Positions 9,701 through 18,281 of a DNA stretch of 64,000 bases are shown in pieces. Position numbers and translations under genes: made by a program. Below the pieces are notes generated by a model, which worked only from the letters and a program-made list of their open reading frames with translations, made no database searches and was not told the DNA's origin. The stretch is from positions 186,001-250,000 of the forward strand of contig NZ_JADYVE010000002.1 in NCBI RefSeq assembly GCF_020193655.1, written 5' to 3'. The first letter of the stretch is position 1; every line of letters begins with the position of its first letter. The stretch is from Ensifer sp. IC3342. Lineage in GTDB: Bacteria; Pseudomonadota; Alphaproteobacteria; Rhizobiales; Rhizobiaceae.

Positions 9701-10696
9701 GTGCTGATTTCTCAGGTCAGGAAGGAAGATGGATCGATCGCCGTCGCCGTTCGGTCTCCGGGTGAGGCGGCTCGCGTCATCAAGGGGGCGGAAAGCGTCT
9801 ATGCATTGGCGATGGAAGCGGCCAATGGCGGCAAGAGTCTCAAGGAGGTGATCGAAGCCCGCGGTCTTGGGGATACGATCGATCTGGAGAAGGCCTATGC
9901 CGAAGGTCGGCTTCTTTCACCGATCACGCATCCCGATCCGGCGCATCTGCATCTCACCGGAACCGGCTTGACCCATCTCGGCTCGGCGGCGACCCGCGAC
10001 GCCATGCACAAGAAGACGGCCGAGGCAGCCGAAGAGACCCTGACCGATTCGATGAAGATGTTCCGCATGGGGCTCGAAGGCGGAAAGCCGAAGCCGGGCG
10101 AAAAAGGCGTCCAGCCGGAATGGTTCTACAAGGGCAACGGAACAGCGGCGGTTGCCCCGGGCCAGCCGCTGACGTCGCCCGCCTTTGCCGAGGATGGCGG
10201 CGAGGAGCCGGAAATGGCCGGCATCTACGTGATCTCCGACAAAGGCGTGCCCTACCGCCTCGGCTTTGCAGTCGCCAACGAGTTTTCCGATCACAAGACG
10301 GAACGGGTCAACTACCTGTGGCTCGCTCATTCGAAGCTCAGGCAGGCGAGCTTCGGCCCGGAAATCCGCATCGGTGTGGCGCCTGACGACATTCGCGGCA
10401 CCTCGCGCATCCTGCGGGGAGGCGAGGTACTGTGGGAAAAGCCGTTCCTTTCCGGCGAGGCGAACATGTCGCACAGCTTCGCCAATCTCGAATATCACCA
10501 TTTCAAGTACGGTCTCTTCCGTGTGCCGGGCGACGTGCATGTGCACATGTTCGGCACGGCGACGCTTTCCTTCGGTGATGGCATCCGCACGGAGGAGGGC
10601 GACATGTTTGAGATCGAGGCCGGGGAATTCGGTCTGCCGCTGCGCAATCCGCTGGCGATTGCCGCTGAGGAAGAGATCGCCATACGCCAACTCTGA
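9701..10696 (+). CDS. gguC: GguC / AraD1-type 2-keto-3-deoxy-pentonate dehydratase (FAH family)
   Basis: It probably dehydrates 2-keto-3-deoxy-L-arabonate to 2-oxoglutarate semialdehyde. The 331-residue protein belongs to the fumarylacetoacetate-hydrolase superfamily as recalled for GguC. The GTG at 9701 is chosen because AAGGACAGG lies just before it and the protein then begins MLISQVRKEDGS, as GguC proteins do. It lies 146 bp after gguB and directly before the semialdehyde dehydrogenase that would use its product. The enzymatic role comes from family naming (AraD1) and context, not from a residue-level catalytic assignment. Confidence 0.82.
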   Translation: MLISQVRKEDGSIAVAVRSPGEAARVIKGAESVYALAMEAANGGKSLKEVIEARGLGDTIDLEKAYAEGRLLSPITHPDPAHLHLTGTGLTHLGSAATRDAMHKKTAEAAEETLTDSMKMFRMGLEGGKPKPGEKGVQPEWFYKGNGTAAVAPGQPLTSPAFAEDGGEEPEMAGIYVISDKGVPYRLGFAVANEFSDHKTERVNYLWLAHSKLRQASFGPEIRIGVAPDDIRGTSRILRGGEVLWEKPFLSGEANMSHSFANLEYHHFKYGLFRVPGDVHVHMFGTATLSFGDGIRTEEGDMFEIEAGEFGLPLRNPLAIAAEEEIAIRQL

Positions 10697-10769
10697 TATA
10701 TCTGCTACGGCAGCCGCAGGCCGCGACGGGCGGCCGGTTGCGTCAAGAAGACAAGGAGGCTTAAGGCCC

Positions 10770-12203
10770 ATGACACTTCATCAGAACCTGATTGCCGGCG
10801 AATGGGTCGGCACGGACGGCGTTGCCAACATCAATCCGTCGAACACCAACGATGTCATCGGCGACTATGCCCGCGCCAGCGCCGACGACGCCAAAGCCGC
10901 GATCGCAGCGGCGAAGGCGGCGTTTCCGGCCTGGTCACGCTCCGGCATCCTCGAGCGCCATCAGATCCTGAAGAAGACCGCCGACGAGATCATCGCCCGC
11001 AAGGACGAGCTCGGCCGGCTGTTGTCGCGCGAGGAAGGCAAGACCTTGGCCGAGGGCATCGGCGAGACGGTGCGCGCCGGCCAGATCTTCGACTTCTTCG
11101 CCGGCGAGGCGCTGCGGCTCGCCGGCGAGGTCATCCCCTCCGTCAGGCCGAATATCGGTGTCGAGATCACCCGTGAGCCGGTCGGCGTCGTCGGCATCAT
11201 CACGCCGTGGAACTTTCCGATCGCCATTCCCGCCTGGAAGATCGCCCCGGCGCTTTGTTACGGCAACACCGTCGTCTTCAAGCCGGCCGAACTGGTGCCC
11301 GGCTGCTCGTGGGCGATCGTCGACATTCTCCATCGTGCCGGCCTGCCGAAAGGGGTGCTGAACCTGGTCATGGGCAAGGGCTCGGTCGTCGGCCAGGCGA
11401 TGCTCGACAGTCCCGACATCCAGGCGATCACCTTCACCGGTTCGGTCGGCACCGGCAAACGCGTCGCCGCCGCCTCGGTCGAGCACAACCGCAAGTTCCA
11501 GCTGGAAATGGGCGGCAAGAATCCGTTCGTCGTGCTCGACGACGCCGAGCTTGCGGTCGCCGTCGAGGCGGCGGTCAACTCCGCCTTCTTCTCGACCGGC
11601 CAGCGCTGCACCGCCTCGTCGCGCCTCATCGTCACCGAGGGCATCCACGACAAGTTCGTCGCGGCGATGGCCGAGCGGATGCACGGCCTTGTCGTCGACG
11701 ACGCGCTGAAGGCAGGCACCCATATCGGCCCGGTCGTCGACCAGGGCCAGCTCAACCAGGACACCGACTATATCGCCATCGGCAAACAGGAGGGCGCTAG
11801 GCTCGCCTTCGGCGGCGAACTCGTCACCCGCGACACGCCCGGCTTCTATCTGCAGCCGGCTTTGTTCACCGAGGCGACCAACCAGATGCGGATATCCCGC
11901 GAGGAGATCTTCGGTCCGGTCGCGGCGGTGATCCGGGTGAAGGACTACGACGAGGCGCTCAGCGTTGCCAACGACACGCCGTTCGGGCTGTCCTCCGGCA
12001 TCGCCACCACCAGCCTCAAGCATGCGACCCATTTCAAGCGCCATGCCGAGGCCGGCATGGTGATGGTCAACCTGCCGACCGCCGGCGTCGACTTCCACGT
12101 GCCGTTCGGCGGCCGCAAGGGCTCGTCCTACGGCTCGCGCGAGCAGGGCAAATACGCCGCCGAATTCTACACAACCGTCAAGACTGCCTACACGCTGGCG
12201 TAA
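10770..12203 (+). CDS. 2-oxoglutarate semialdehyde dehydrogenase (NADP-type aldehyde dehydrogenase)
   Basis: It oxidises an aldehyde to an acid; from context the substrate is 2-oxoglutarate (ketoglutaric) semialdehyde, giving 2-oxoglutarate. The 477-residue protein has the family marks TPWNFPIAIPAWK, the glycine-rich FTGSVGTGKR, LEMGGKNP with the catalytic Glu, and GQRCTASSR with the catalytic Cys. AAGGAGG lies 10 bases before the ATG. The gene sits between the 2-keto-3-deoxy acid dehydratase and the aldonate dehydratase, so three consecutive steps are clustered. Succinate-semialdehyde dehydrogenase is the main alternative on sequence alone. Confidence 0.85.
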   Translation: MTLHQNLIAGEWVGTDGVANINPSNTNDVIGDYARASADDAKAAIAAAKAAFPAWSRSGILERHQILKKTADEIIARKDELGRLLSREEGKTLAEGIGETVRAGQIFDFFAGEALRLAGEVIPSVRPNIGVEITREPVGVVGIITPWNFPIAIPAWKIAPALCYGNTVVFKPAELVPGCSWAIVDILHRAGLPKGVLNLVMGKGSVVGQAMLDSPDIQAITFTGSVGTGKRVAAASVEHNRKFQLEMGGKNPFVVLDDAELAVAVEAAVNSAFFSTGQRCTASSRLIVTEGIHDKFVAAMAERMHGLVVDDALKAGTHIGPVVDQGQLNQDTDYIAIGKQEGARLAFGGELVTRDTPGFYLQPALFTEATNQMRISREEIFGPVAAVIRVKDYDEALSVANDTPFGLSSGIATTSLKHATHFKRHAEAGMVMVNLPTAGVDFHVPFGGRKGSSYGSREQGKYAAEFYTTVKTAYTLA

Positions 12204-12250
12204 GCCAGCGTGGTTTTGCCCGCTTGCGATGCGGGGTTAAAGAGGAAACG

Positions 12251-13996
12251 ATGAAGAAGAAAGCTGAGTGGCCGCGTAAACTCCGTTCGCAGGAATGGTT
12301 CGGCGGTACGGGCAAGAATGCCATCATGCATCGCTCCTGGATGAAGAACCAGGGGCTACCCGCCGATACCTTCGACGGCCGGCCGATCATCGGCATCTGC
12401 AACACCTGGTCCGAGCTCACGCCCTGCAATGCGCATCTGCGTGACCTTGCAGAGCGCGTAAAGCGCGGCGTCTACGAGGCGGGCGGCTTCCCGGTGGAAT
12501 TTCCGGTCTTCTCGACGGGCGAAAGCACACTCAGGCCGACGGCGATGATGTTCCGCAACCTTGCGGCCATGGACGTCGAAGAAGCGATCCGCGGCAACCC
12601 GGTCGATGGCGTCGTGCTGCTCGGCGGCTGTGACAAGACCACGCCCAGCCTTCTAATGGGCGCGGCGAGCGTCGATATTCCGGCGATCGTCGTCTCCGGC
12701 GGACCGATGCTCAACGGCAAGTGGCGCGGCAAGGATGTCGGTTCCGGTACCGCCGTCTGGCAGTTTTCCGAAATGGTCAAGTCCGGCGAGATGACGCTGG
12801 AAGAGTTCATGGACGCCGAGCAAGGCATGGCCCGTTCTGCCGGCAGCTGTATGACCATGGGCACGGCGTCGACCATGGCGTCGATGGCCGAAGCGCTCGG
12901 CATGACGCTCTCCGGCAACGCCGCTATCCCGGCTGTCGATGCGCGCCGCCGGGTCATTTCTCAGCTTACCGGCCGCCGCATCGTCGAGATGGTCAAGGAA
13001 GACCTGAGGCCCTCCGACATCCTGACCAAGCAGGCCTTCGAAAACGCCATCCGCGTCAACGGTGCGGTCGGCGGCTCCACCAATGCGGTGCTGCACCTGC
13101 TCGCGCTTGCCGGCCGTGTCGGCGTCGATCTTTCGCTCGATGACTGGGATCGGCTCGGCCGCGACGTGCCGACGATCGTCAACCTGCAGCCGTCGGGCAA
13201 GTACCTGATGGAGGAGTTCTACTACGCCGGCGGTCTGCCGGTCGTCATCAAGGCCGTCGCCGAGATGGGGCTCCTTCATAACGACGCCATCACGGTCAGC
13301 GGCGACACGATCTGGAACGACGTCAAGGGCGTCGTCAACTACAACGAAGACGTGATCCTGCCGCGCGAAAAGGCGCTGACGAAGTCGGGCGGTATTGCGG
13401 TGTTGCGCGGCAATCTCGCCCCGAGGGGCGCCGTGCTGAAGCCGTCCGCCGCTTCGCCCCACCTGATGCAGCACAAGGGCCGTGCGGTCGTCTTCGAAAG
13501 CATTGAGGACTATCACGCCCGCATCAACCGTGAAGATCTCGACATCGACGAGAACTGCATCATGGTGCTGAAATATTGTGGTCCGAAGGGCTATCCCGGC
13601 ATGGCCGAAGTCGGCAACATGGGCCTGCCGCCGAAGGTCCTGAAGAAGGGCATCACCGATATGATCCGCATTTCGGATGCCCGCATGTCGGGCACGGCCT
13701 ACGGCACCGTCATCCTCCACACGGCCCCCGAGGCGGCCGAAGGCGGGCCGCTGGCGCTGGTGGAAAACGGCGATTTGATCGAAGTCGATATCCCGAACCG
13801 CACGCTGCACCTCGATGTTTCCGACGAGGAACTCGCCCGCCGCCGTGCGGCTTGGGTGTCGCCGGTCCAGCCGCTCACCGGCGGTTACGGTGGGCTCTAC
13901 ATCAAGACGGTCATGCAGGCGGACACCGGTGCCGACCTCGACTTCCTCGTCGGCGCACGTGGCGACCGAATCCCAATGGATCGCGACAGCCATTGA
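12251..13996 (+). CDS. araC: IlvD/Edd-family aldonate dehydratase (probable L-arabonate dehydratase)
   Basis: It removes water from a sugar acid, most likely L-arabonate, giving the 2-keto-3-deoxy acid used by GguC. The 581-residue protein has the iron-sulfur cluster cysteines of the family (CNTWSELTPC, LLGGCDKTTP, AGSCMTMGTAST). The ATG at 12251 follows GAGGAAACG. Related rhizobial enzymes act on L-arabonate, D-fuconate or D-xylonate, so exact specificity is open. The symbol araC here means the dehydratase of the non-phosphorylative pathway, not the transcription factor. No sugar dehydrogenase or lactonase is adjacent. Confidence 0.83.
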   Translation: MKKKAEWPRKLRSQEWFGGTGKNAIMHRSWMKNQGLPADTFDGRPIIGICNTWSELTPCNAHLRDLAERVKRGVYEAGGFPVEFPVFSTGESTLRPTAMMFRNLAAMDVEEAIRGNPVDGVVLLGGCDKTTPSLLMGAASVDIPAIVVSGGPMLNGKWRGKDVGSGTAVWQFSEMVKSGEMTLEEFMDAEQGMARSAGSCMTMGTASTMASMAEALGMTLSGNAAIPAVDARRRVISQLTGRRIVEMVKEDLRPSDILTKQAFENAIRVNGAVGGSTNAVLHLLALAGRVGVDLSLDDWDRLGRDVPTIVNLQPSGKYLMEEFYYAGGLPVVIKAVAEMGLLHNDAITVSGDTIWNDVKGVVNYNEDVILPREKALTKSGGIAVLRGNLAPRGAVLKPSAASPHLMQHKGRAVVFESIEDYHARINREDLDIDENCIMVLKYCGPKGYPGMAEVGNMGLPPKVLKKGITDMIRISDARMSGTAYGTVILHTAPEAAEGGPLALVENGDLIEVDIPNRTLHLDVSDEELARRRAAWVSPVQPLTGGYGGLYIKTVMQADTGADLDFLVGARGDRIPMDRDSH

Positions 13997-14070
13997 TCAA
14001 GGTTGGTGTCTGAGTAAGCTGGCGAGGGCGGTCGCGCTTGCCGCCGCTCAGCGCTTCCTCGGCAATTTTG

Positions 14071-14184
14071 CCCCTCACCCTAGCCCTCTCCCCGCAGCGG
14101 GGAGAGGGGACTGAGGGGGCGCCGCGAATCTCCTTCGCCCCGCGAGGGGAGAGGGTGGCCGGGAGGCCGGATGAGGGGCGAACG
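14071..14184. repeat. Palindromic intergenic repeat (CCCTCTCCCCGC type)
   Basis: Perfect 12-base arms (14084-14095 and 14097-14108) are separated by a single A, and a second GC-rich hairpin lies at about 14133-14181. Similar sequence recurs at 40903-41054 and 59261-59294. It occupies the gap between convergent genes, so it may act as a transcription end for both. Confidence 0.75.
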
Positions 14185-14214
14185 CGGACGTCATTGCCAG
14201 CAATCCCTTGCCGA

Positions 14215-15069
14215 CTATTGGCTCTGACTCTGGCTTTGGCTCTGCTCGCCTTGCGTCTGGCTTTGCGTCTGCCCCTGCTTTTCGACCGTTACCGCCACCT
14301 TCAGCGTTTCGCTCGCCGCGCCGTGCACCAGTCCGGAAATCGGCGCGGCGTCCCTATAGCAAAGGCCTGAGGCGATCCGGACATAGCGGTCGTCGGGGCA
14401 GATCTTGTTGGCGGCGTCGAAGCCGACCCATCCGAGGCCGGCGATATGGACCTCCGCCCAGGCATGGCTCGCGGTCTGTTCCGGATGGCCTTCCGTCATG
14501 AGGTAGCCGGAAAGATAGCGGGCGGGGAGGCCGAGCGTGCGGGCGGCGGAAATCAGGATATGGGCATGATCCTGACAGACACCCTTGCCGCGCTCCAACG
14601 CCTCCTCGGCGGTGGTCTCGGTTTGCGTGTCGCCGGGCTTGTATTCGACCGTTTCGTGAATGATGGCCATCAGCGAATGCACGCGCTCGAGGTCGGTCTC
14701 GCCTTCGGACGACTTCGCGAGGTCGCGGATCAGCTTCCCCGCCTTGCTGAGCGGCGTCTCGCGCGCATAGAGCCATAGCGGCACGAAGGAGTGATGCGGG
14801 CCGAAGACGCCGGCGCGATCTTCCGTGTCCACCTCGCCGCTCGCCACGATTCGAATGGCCTTGCGGTCTCCCTCGACGCTGACGAGATGCGTGCGATTGC
14901 CGAAGTGGTCATCGTAGGATACTTCGACAGCCGCACCCTCCACGCGCGTCTCCCAGTTCAGGACTGTTTGACCCACCTGGGTCGTCGGCGTCAGTCGCAG
15001 CCGTTGAAGCGCATATTGCACCGGTTCATCGTAGTGGTATTCGGTCGTGTGGCTGATTTTCAGGTGCAT
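14215..15069 (-). CDS. Transglutaminase-like protein with a Gln/Ser repeat tail
   Basis: The product belongs to the transglutaminase/cysteine-protease superfamily (COG1305 type), which cleaves or forms amide bonds. The triad is visible: C165 (KGVCQDHAH), H202 (SHAWAEVH) and D218 (WVGFDAANK). Residues 1-100 form the usual N-terminal beta domain. After a complete fold, the last ~20 residues are almost only Gln alternating with Ser, Thr or Gly, ending QSQSQSQSQ. The ATG at 15069 follows AGGAGAAGAAC. It is the last gene of the ATP-grasp/alpha-E/transglutaminase operon, 16 bases after the alpha-E gene. The substrate is unknown. Confidence 0.88.
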   Translation of the reverse strand: MHLKISHTTEYHYDEPVQYALQRLRLTPTTQVGQTVLNWETRVEGAAVEVSYDDHFGNRTHLVSVEGDRKAIRIVASGEVDTEDRAGVFGPHHSFVPLWLYARETPLSKAGKLIRDLAKSSEGETDLERVHSLMAIIHETVEYKPGDTQTETTAEEALERGKGVCQDHAHILISAARTLGLPARYLSGYLMTEGHPEQTASHAWAEVHIAGLGWVGFDAANKICPDDRYVRIASGLCYRDAAPISGLVHGAASETLKVAVTVEKQGQTQSQTQGEQSQSQSQSQ

Positions 15070-15085
15070 GTTCTTCTCCTGAAGC

Positions 15086-16027
15086 TCAGTGATAGAACCG
15101 ATAGCCGTCGGAGATTTCCTGGCCCAGGCGGTTGTTGTCGCTGATGAACTCCTCGAGATATTCGTGCAGTCCCTGATCCATGATGTCGTTGATCGAACGG
15201 CTGCGGAGCGCCGCAAGTGTCTGCTCGGCGGTCCCGTGTGCCGCATGCGTGGCGCCGTATTCACGCGCCAGATAGCCGAGATTGCTGACGATCTTTTCGT
15301 AGCAATAGGCGAGCGACCGCGGCATGCGTCCGTTGGAGATCAGGAAGTCGGCGATGTTCGCCGGCCTGAGTTCGGCGTCGTAGACCCAGCCATAGGCGCG
15401 GTGCGCCGAGACGGAGCGCAGGATCGATTCCCATTGTACGTTGTCCATCGATGAGCCGACGGCGGCGACGGCCGGCAGCAGCACGTAATACTTCACGTCG
15501 AGAATGCGTGCCGTATTGTCCGCTCTCTCGATGAAGGTCCCGATGCGCGAGAAGTTGAAGATCTCGTTCCTCAGCATCGTGCCGTGGAAGGCGCCGCGGA
15601 TGAGACCGGCGCGGCGCTTGATCGTGTCGATGATCTCGGGCAGGTCGGCGGGCCGCGCCTTTTTCGCCAGCATCGCCTTCATCTCGATCCAGCATTCGTT
15701 GGTCGCTTCCCATGTCTCGCGCGTCAGCGCCGTGCGGACCATGCGGGCATTGTGGCGGCCGGCCTCTATGCACGACATGACGCTCGACGGATTGGCGTGA
15801 TCGCGCAGCAGGAAGTCGATGGCATCGCTGCTCGTCAGCGCGTCGTGCACCTCGTCATAGAGTTCTCGCACACCGGCGCTCTGCAGCACGCCGTCCCAAT
15901 CATCCTCGGTCGCTTCGCTGCGGGTCAGCGACATGCGCAGGCCGGCATCGATCAGGCGCGCGCCGTTTTCCGCGCGCTCGATATAGCGGAACATCCAGTA
16001 GAGGCCGTTCGCAGTTCTTCCCAGCAT
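15086..16027 (-). CDS. Alpha-E domain protein (DUF403)
   Basis: The 313-residue, predicted all-helical protein begins MLGRTANGLYWMFRYIERAEN, the signature opening of the alpha-E family (COG2307). Its biochemical activity is not established. It is nearly always encoded beside a circularly permuted ATP-grasp protein and a transglutaminase-like protein, and is thought to act with them in making or modifying a peptide. Here it is the middle gene, 4 bases after the ATP-grasp gene. The start at 16027 is fixed by the conserved N-terminus. Confidence 0.9.
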   Translation of the reverse strand: MLGRTANGLYWMFRYIERAENGARLIDAGLRMSLTRSEATEDDWDGVLQSAGVRELYDEVHDALTSSDAIDFLLRDHANPSSVMSCIEAGRHNARMVRTALTRETWEATNECWIEMKAMLAKKARPADLPEIIDTIKRRAGLIRGAFHGTMLRNEIFNFSRIGTFIERADNTARILDVKYYVLLPAVAAVGSSMDNVQWESILRSVSAHRAYGWVYDAELRPANIADFLISNGRMPRSLAYCYEKIVSNLGYLAREYGATHAAHGTAEQTLAALRSRSINDIMDQGLHEYLEEFISDNNRLGQEISDGYRFYH

Positions 16028-16031
16028 CGCG

Positions 16032-17441
16032 TCAGTCCTCCAGTACCCACGTGTCCTTGGTGCCGCCACCCTGGCTGGAATTGACCACCAGGGAGCCGGC
16101 CTTGAGCGCCACGCGCGTCAAGCCGCCGGGAATGATCTGCACCTTGTCGGAGACGAGGACGTAGGGACGCAGGTCGACATGGCGAGGCGCGATGCCCTTG
16201 TTGACGAGGATCGGGACGGTGGAGAGCGACAGCGTCGGCTGGGCGATGTAGTTGCCGGGGCGTGCCTTCAGCTTTTCGGCAAAAATGGCTCGCTCCCTCC
16301 TGGTTGCCGTCGGGCCGACGAGCATGCCGTAGCCGCCGGAACCGTGGACTTCCTTGATCACGAGTTCTTCGATGTGTTCGAGCACGTATGTGAGGCTCTG
16401 CGGCTCCGAGCAGCGCCAGGTCGGCACGTTCTCGAGCAAGGGCTTGCGGCCGGTGTAGAACTCGACGATTTCCGGCATATAGGAATAGATCGCCTTGTCG
16501 TCGGAAATGCCGGTGCCGGGCGCGTTGGCGATGGTGATGTTGCCTGCCCGATAGACGTCCATGATGCCGGGAATGCCGAGCGCGGAATCCGGGCGGAAGG
16601 TGAGGGGATCGAGGAAATCGTCGTCGACGCGGCGGTAGAGCACGTCGATCGCCTCGTAACCGCGCGTCGTGCGCATCTTCACCTTGCCGTCGATGACGCG
16701 GAGATCCGAGCCTTCCACCAGTTCGACGCCCATCATGTCCGCAAGGAAGGCGTGCTCGTAGAAGGCGGAGTTGTAGATGCCCGGGGTCAGTACCGCAACA
16801 CGCGGCTTGCCGCTGCAGCCGGGCGGCGCCAGCGAGGCGAGACTCTGGCGAAGTAGATAAGGATAGTTCTCGACCGGCCGCACGCGGTTCTGGTGAAAGA
16901 GCTCCGGGAACATCTGCATCATGGTTTCGCGGTTTTCCAGCATGTAGCTAACACCGGACGGCGTGCGGGCGTTGTCCTCGAGCACGTAAAACTGGTCTTC
17001 GCCGGTGCGCACGATGTCGGTGCCGACGATATGCGTGTAGACGCCGCCCGGCGGCCTTAAGCCGATCATCTGCGGCAGGAAGGCATCGTTTTTCTCGATC
17101 AGTTCGCGCGGGATGCGACCGGCGCGGACGATTTCCTGCTTGTGGTAGATGTCGTCGAGGAAGGCGTTAAGGGCGATGACCCGCTGTTCGATGCCTTGCG
17201 CCAGTTTGCGCCACTCTCGGCCGGAAATGATGCGGGGGATAAGGTCGAAGGGGATGAGCTTTTCGGAGGAGTCTGCGTGTCCGTATACCGCGAAGGTGAT
17301 GCCTGTCTTTCGGAAGATGTTTTCAGCTTCCCTTGACTTCGCTATGAGCCGATTTCTGTCCTGGCTGGCATACCATTCATTATAGGTCGAATATGGCTGG
17401 CGCGGACTGCTGTCCGCATTCATCATTTCGTCAAATGCCAA
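16032..17441 (-). CDS. Circularly permuted ATP-grasp protein (COG2308 type)
   Basis: This is a predicted ATP-dependent carboxylate-amine ligase of unknown substrate. The protein (about 469 residues) has the family landmarks TYNEWYASQ, a long central region with VLEDNARTPSGVSYMLENR, and KEVHGSGGYGMLVGP near the nucleotide site. The TTG at 17441 is proposed as start because AAGGGG lies 9 bases before it and the protein then begins MAFDEMM, as relatives do. An in-frame ATG at 17468 would add nine residues and lacks a ribosome-binding site. It is first gene of the three-gene operon. Confidence 0.88.
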   Translation of the reverse strand: MAFDEMMNADSSPRQPYSTYNEWYASQDRNRLIAKSREAENIFRKTGITFAVYGHADSSEKLIPFDLIPRIISGREWRKLAQGIEQRVIALNAFLDDIYHKQEIVRAGRIPRELIEKNDAFLPQMIGLRPPGGVYTHIVGTDIVRTGEDQFYVLEDNARTPSGVSYMLENRETMMQMFPELFHQNRVRPVENYPYLLRQSLASLAPPGCSGKPRVAVLTPGIYNSAFYEHAFLADMMGVELVEGSDLRVIDGKVKMRTTRGYEAIDVLYRRVDDDFLDPLTFRPDSALGIPGIMDVYRAGNITIANAPGTGISDDKAIYSYMPEIVEFYTGRKPLLENVPTWRCSEPQSLTYVLEHIEELVIKEVHGSGGYGMLVGPTATRRERAIFAEKLKARPGNYIAQPTLSLSTVPILVNKGIAPRHVDLRPYVLVSDKVQIIPGGLTRVALKAGSLVVNSSQGGGTKDTWVLED

Positions 17442-17690
17442 AGGCGTGGTCCCCTTATTTTTGACCATTTGAGTACAATGGTTGATGCAATGCAAGAAGC
17501 GTGCACATTCGCGGATCAAGAATTTTCGAACTGCCTGAAACGTCTTTCGGGACGCGGCTGCCGCGGTCGCGGGCGGCCGCAAACCGCCGCAGCCGGCGGC
17601 AGGCTCCCGGGCGACGTCTCGATGTGCGTTAGGAAATCGGCAGATGCTTAGAATTTGAGCATTCAGCGGGAGGCGATGGGAGGAAGCGAG

Positions 17691-18152
17691 ATGGGGATTG
17701 CGTTCGAAATCGTGGAGCGCCCGGCCCAAAGGATCACGGGTCACCTCTGGGAGGGCACTTTTGTCGAAGCGGCGGACGGTGCCGTTCGCCGCTTGATCGC
17801 CGAGACGCAGGAACATCGCCGGCGTGCCTATCCTGATGATCATTCGGCGCTGATCGGTCTTTCCTGGAACGATCGGTCCGATGGCTTCCGTTATCTTGTC
17901 GGCTATGCGGGCGAGGACGACGGGACCTTTACCCAGCCGCACCATGTGGAATTGCCGGCCATGCGGCTGGCGACGACGATCCATCGTCCCGAGAGCTCGG
18001 ATGTGTTCGTCGATTACAGCAAGATGTTCGACTGGATTGCCGCTCAGGGGCACATCGTCGATACGACCCATTTCCACTATCGTGAGGAATACGAAGCCGG
18101 CTTCGTTTCGCCCTCGACCTCGTCGCTCAGGCTTATGGTTCCGATTCGCTGA
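17691..18152 (+). CDS. GyrI-like / AraC effector-binding domain protein
   Basis: The 153-residue single-domain protein resembles the GyrI-like small-molecule-binding fold (FEIVERPAQRITGHLWEGTF at the start; HVELPAMRLATTIHRP mid-protein). There is no DNA-binding domain, so it is a stand-alone ligand-binding or regulatory protein; gyrase inhibition in the E. coli relative is not evidence of function here. The ATG at 17691 follows GGGAGGAAGCGAG. It is divergent from the ATP-grasp operon across a 249-bp gap. Confidence 0.72.
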   Translation: MGIAFEIVERPAQRITGHLWEGTFVEAADGAVRRLIAETQEHRRRAYPDDHSALIGLSWNDRSDGFRYLVGYAGEDDGTFTQPHHVELPAMRLATTIHRPESSDVFVDYSKMFDWIAAQGHIVDTTHFHYREEYEAGFVSPSTSSLRLMVPIR

Positions 18153-18281
18153 TGGTGAGCATCAGAAAAATTGCTTTGACCGATGGCGGCGTGCGCTTTA
18201 TCGGCGGGCGTGCTCGTATCAGCCCGCGACCTCTGGCACCCGACTAACTCGCCGGGGTCGTGCCCAGCCATGGAAGAATCG

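Noticed and set aside
14071..14184. CRISPR-like or tandem repeat array
   Set aside because: The units are self-complementary hairpins that recur singly elsewhere; there are no regularly spaced direct repeats with unique spacers.
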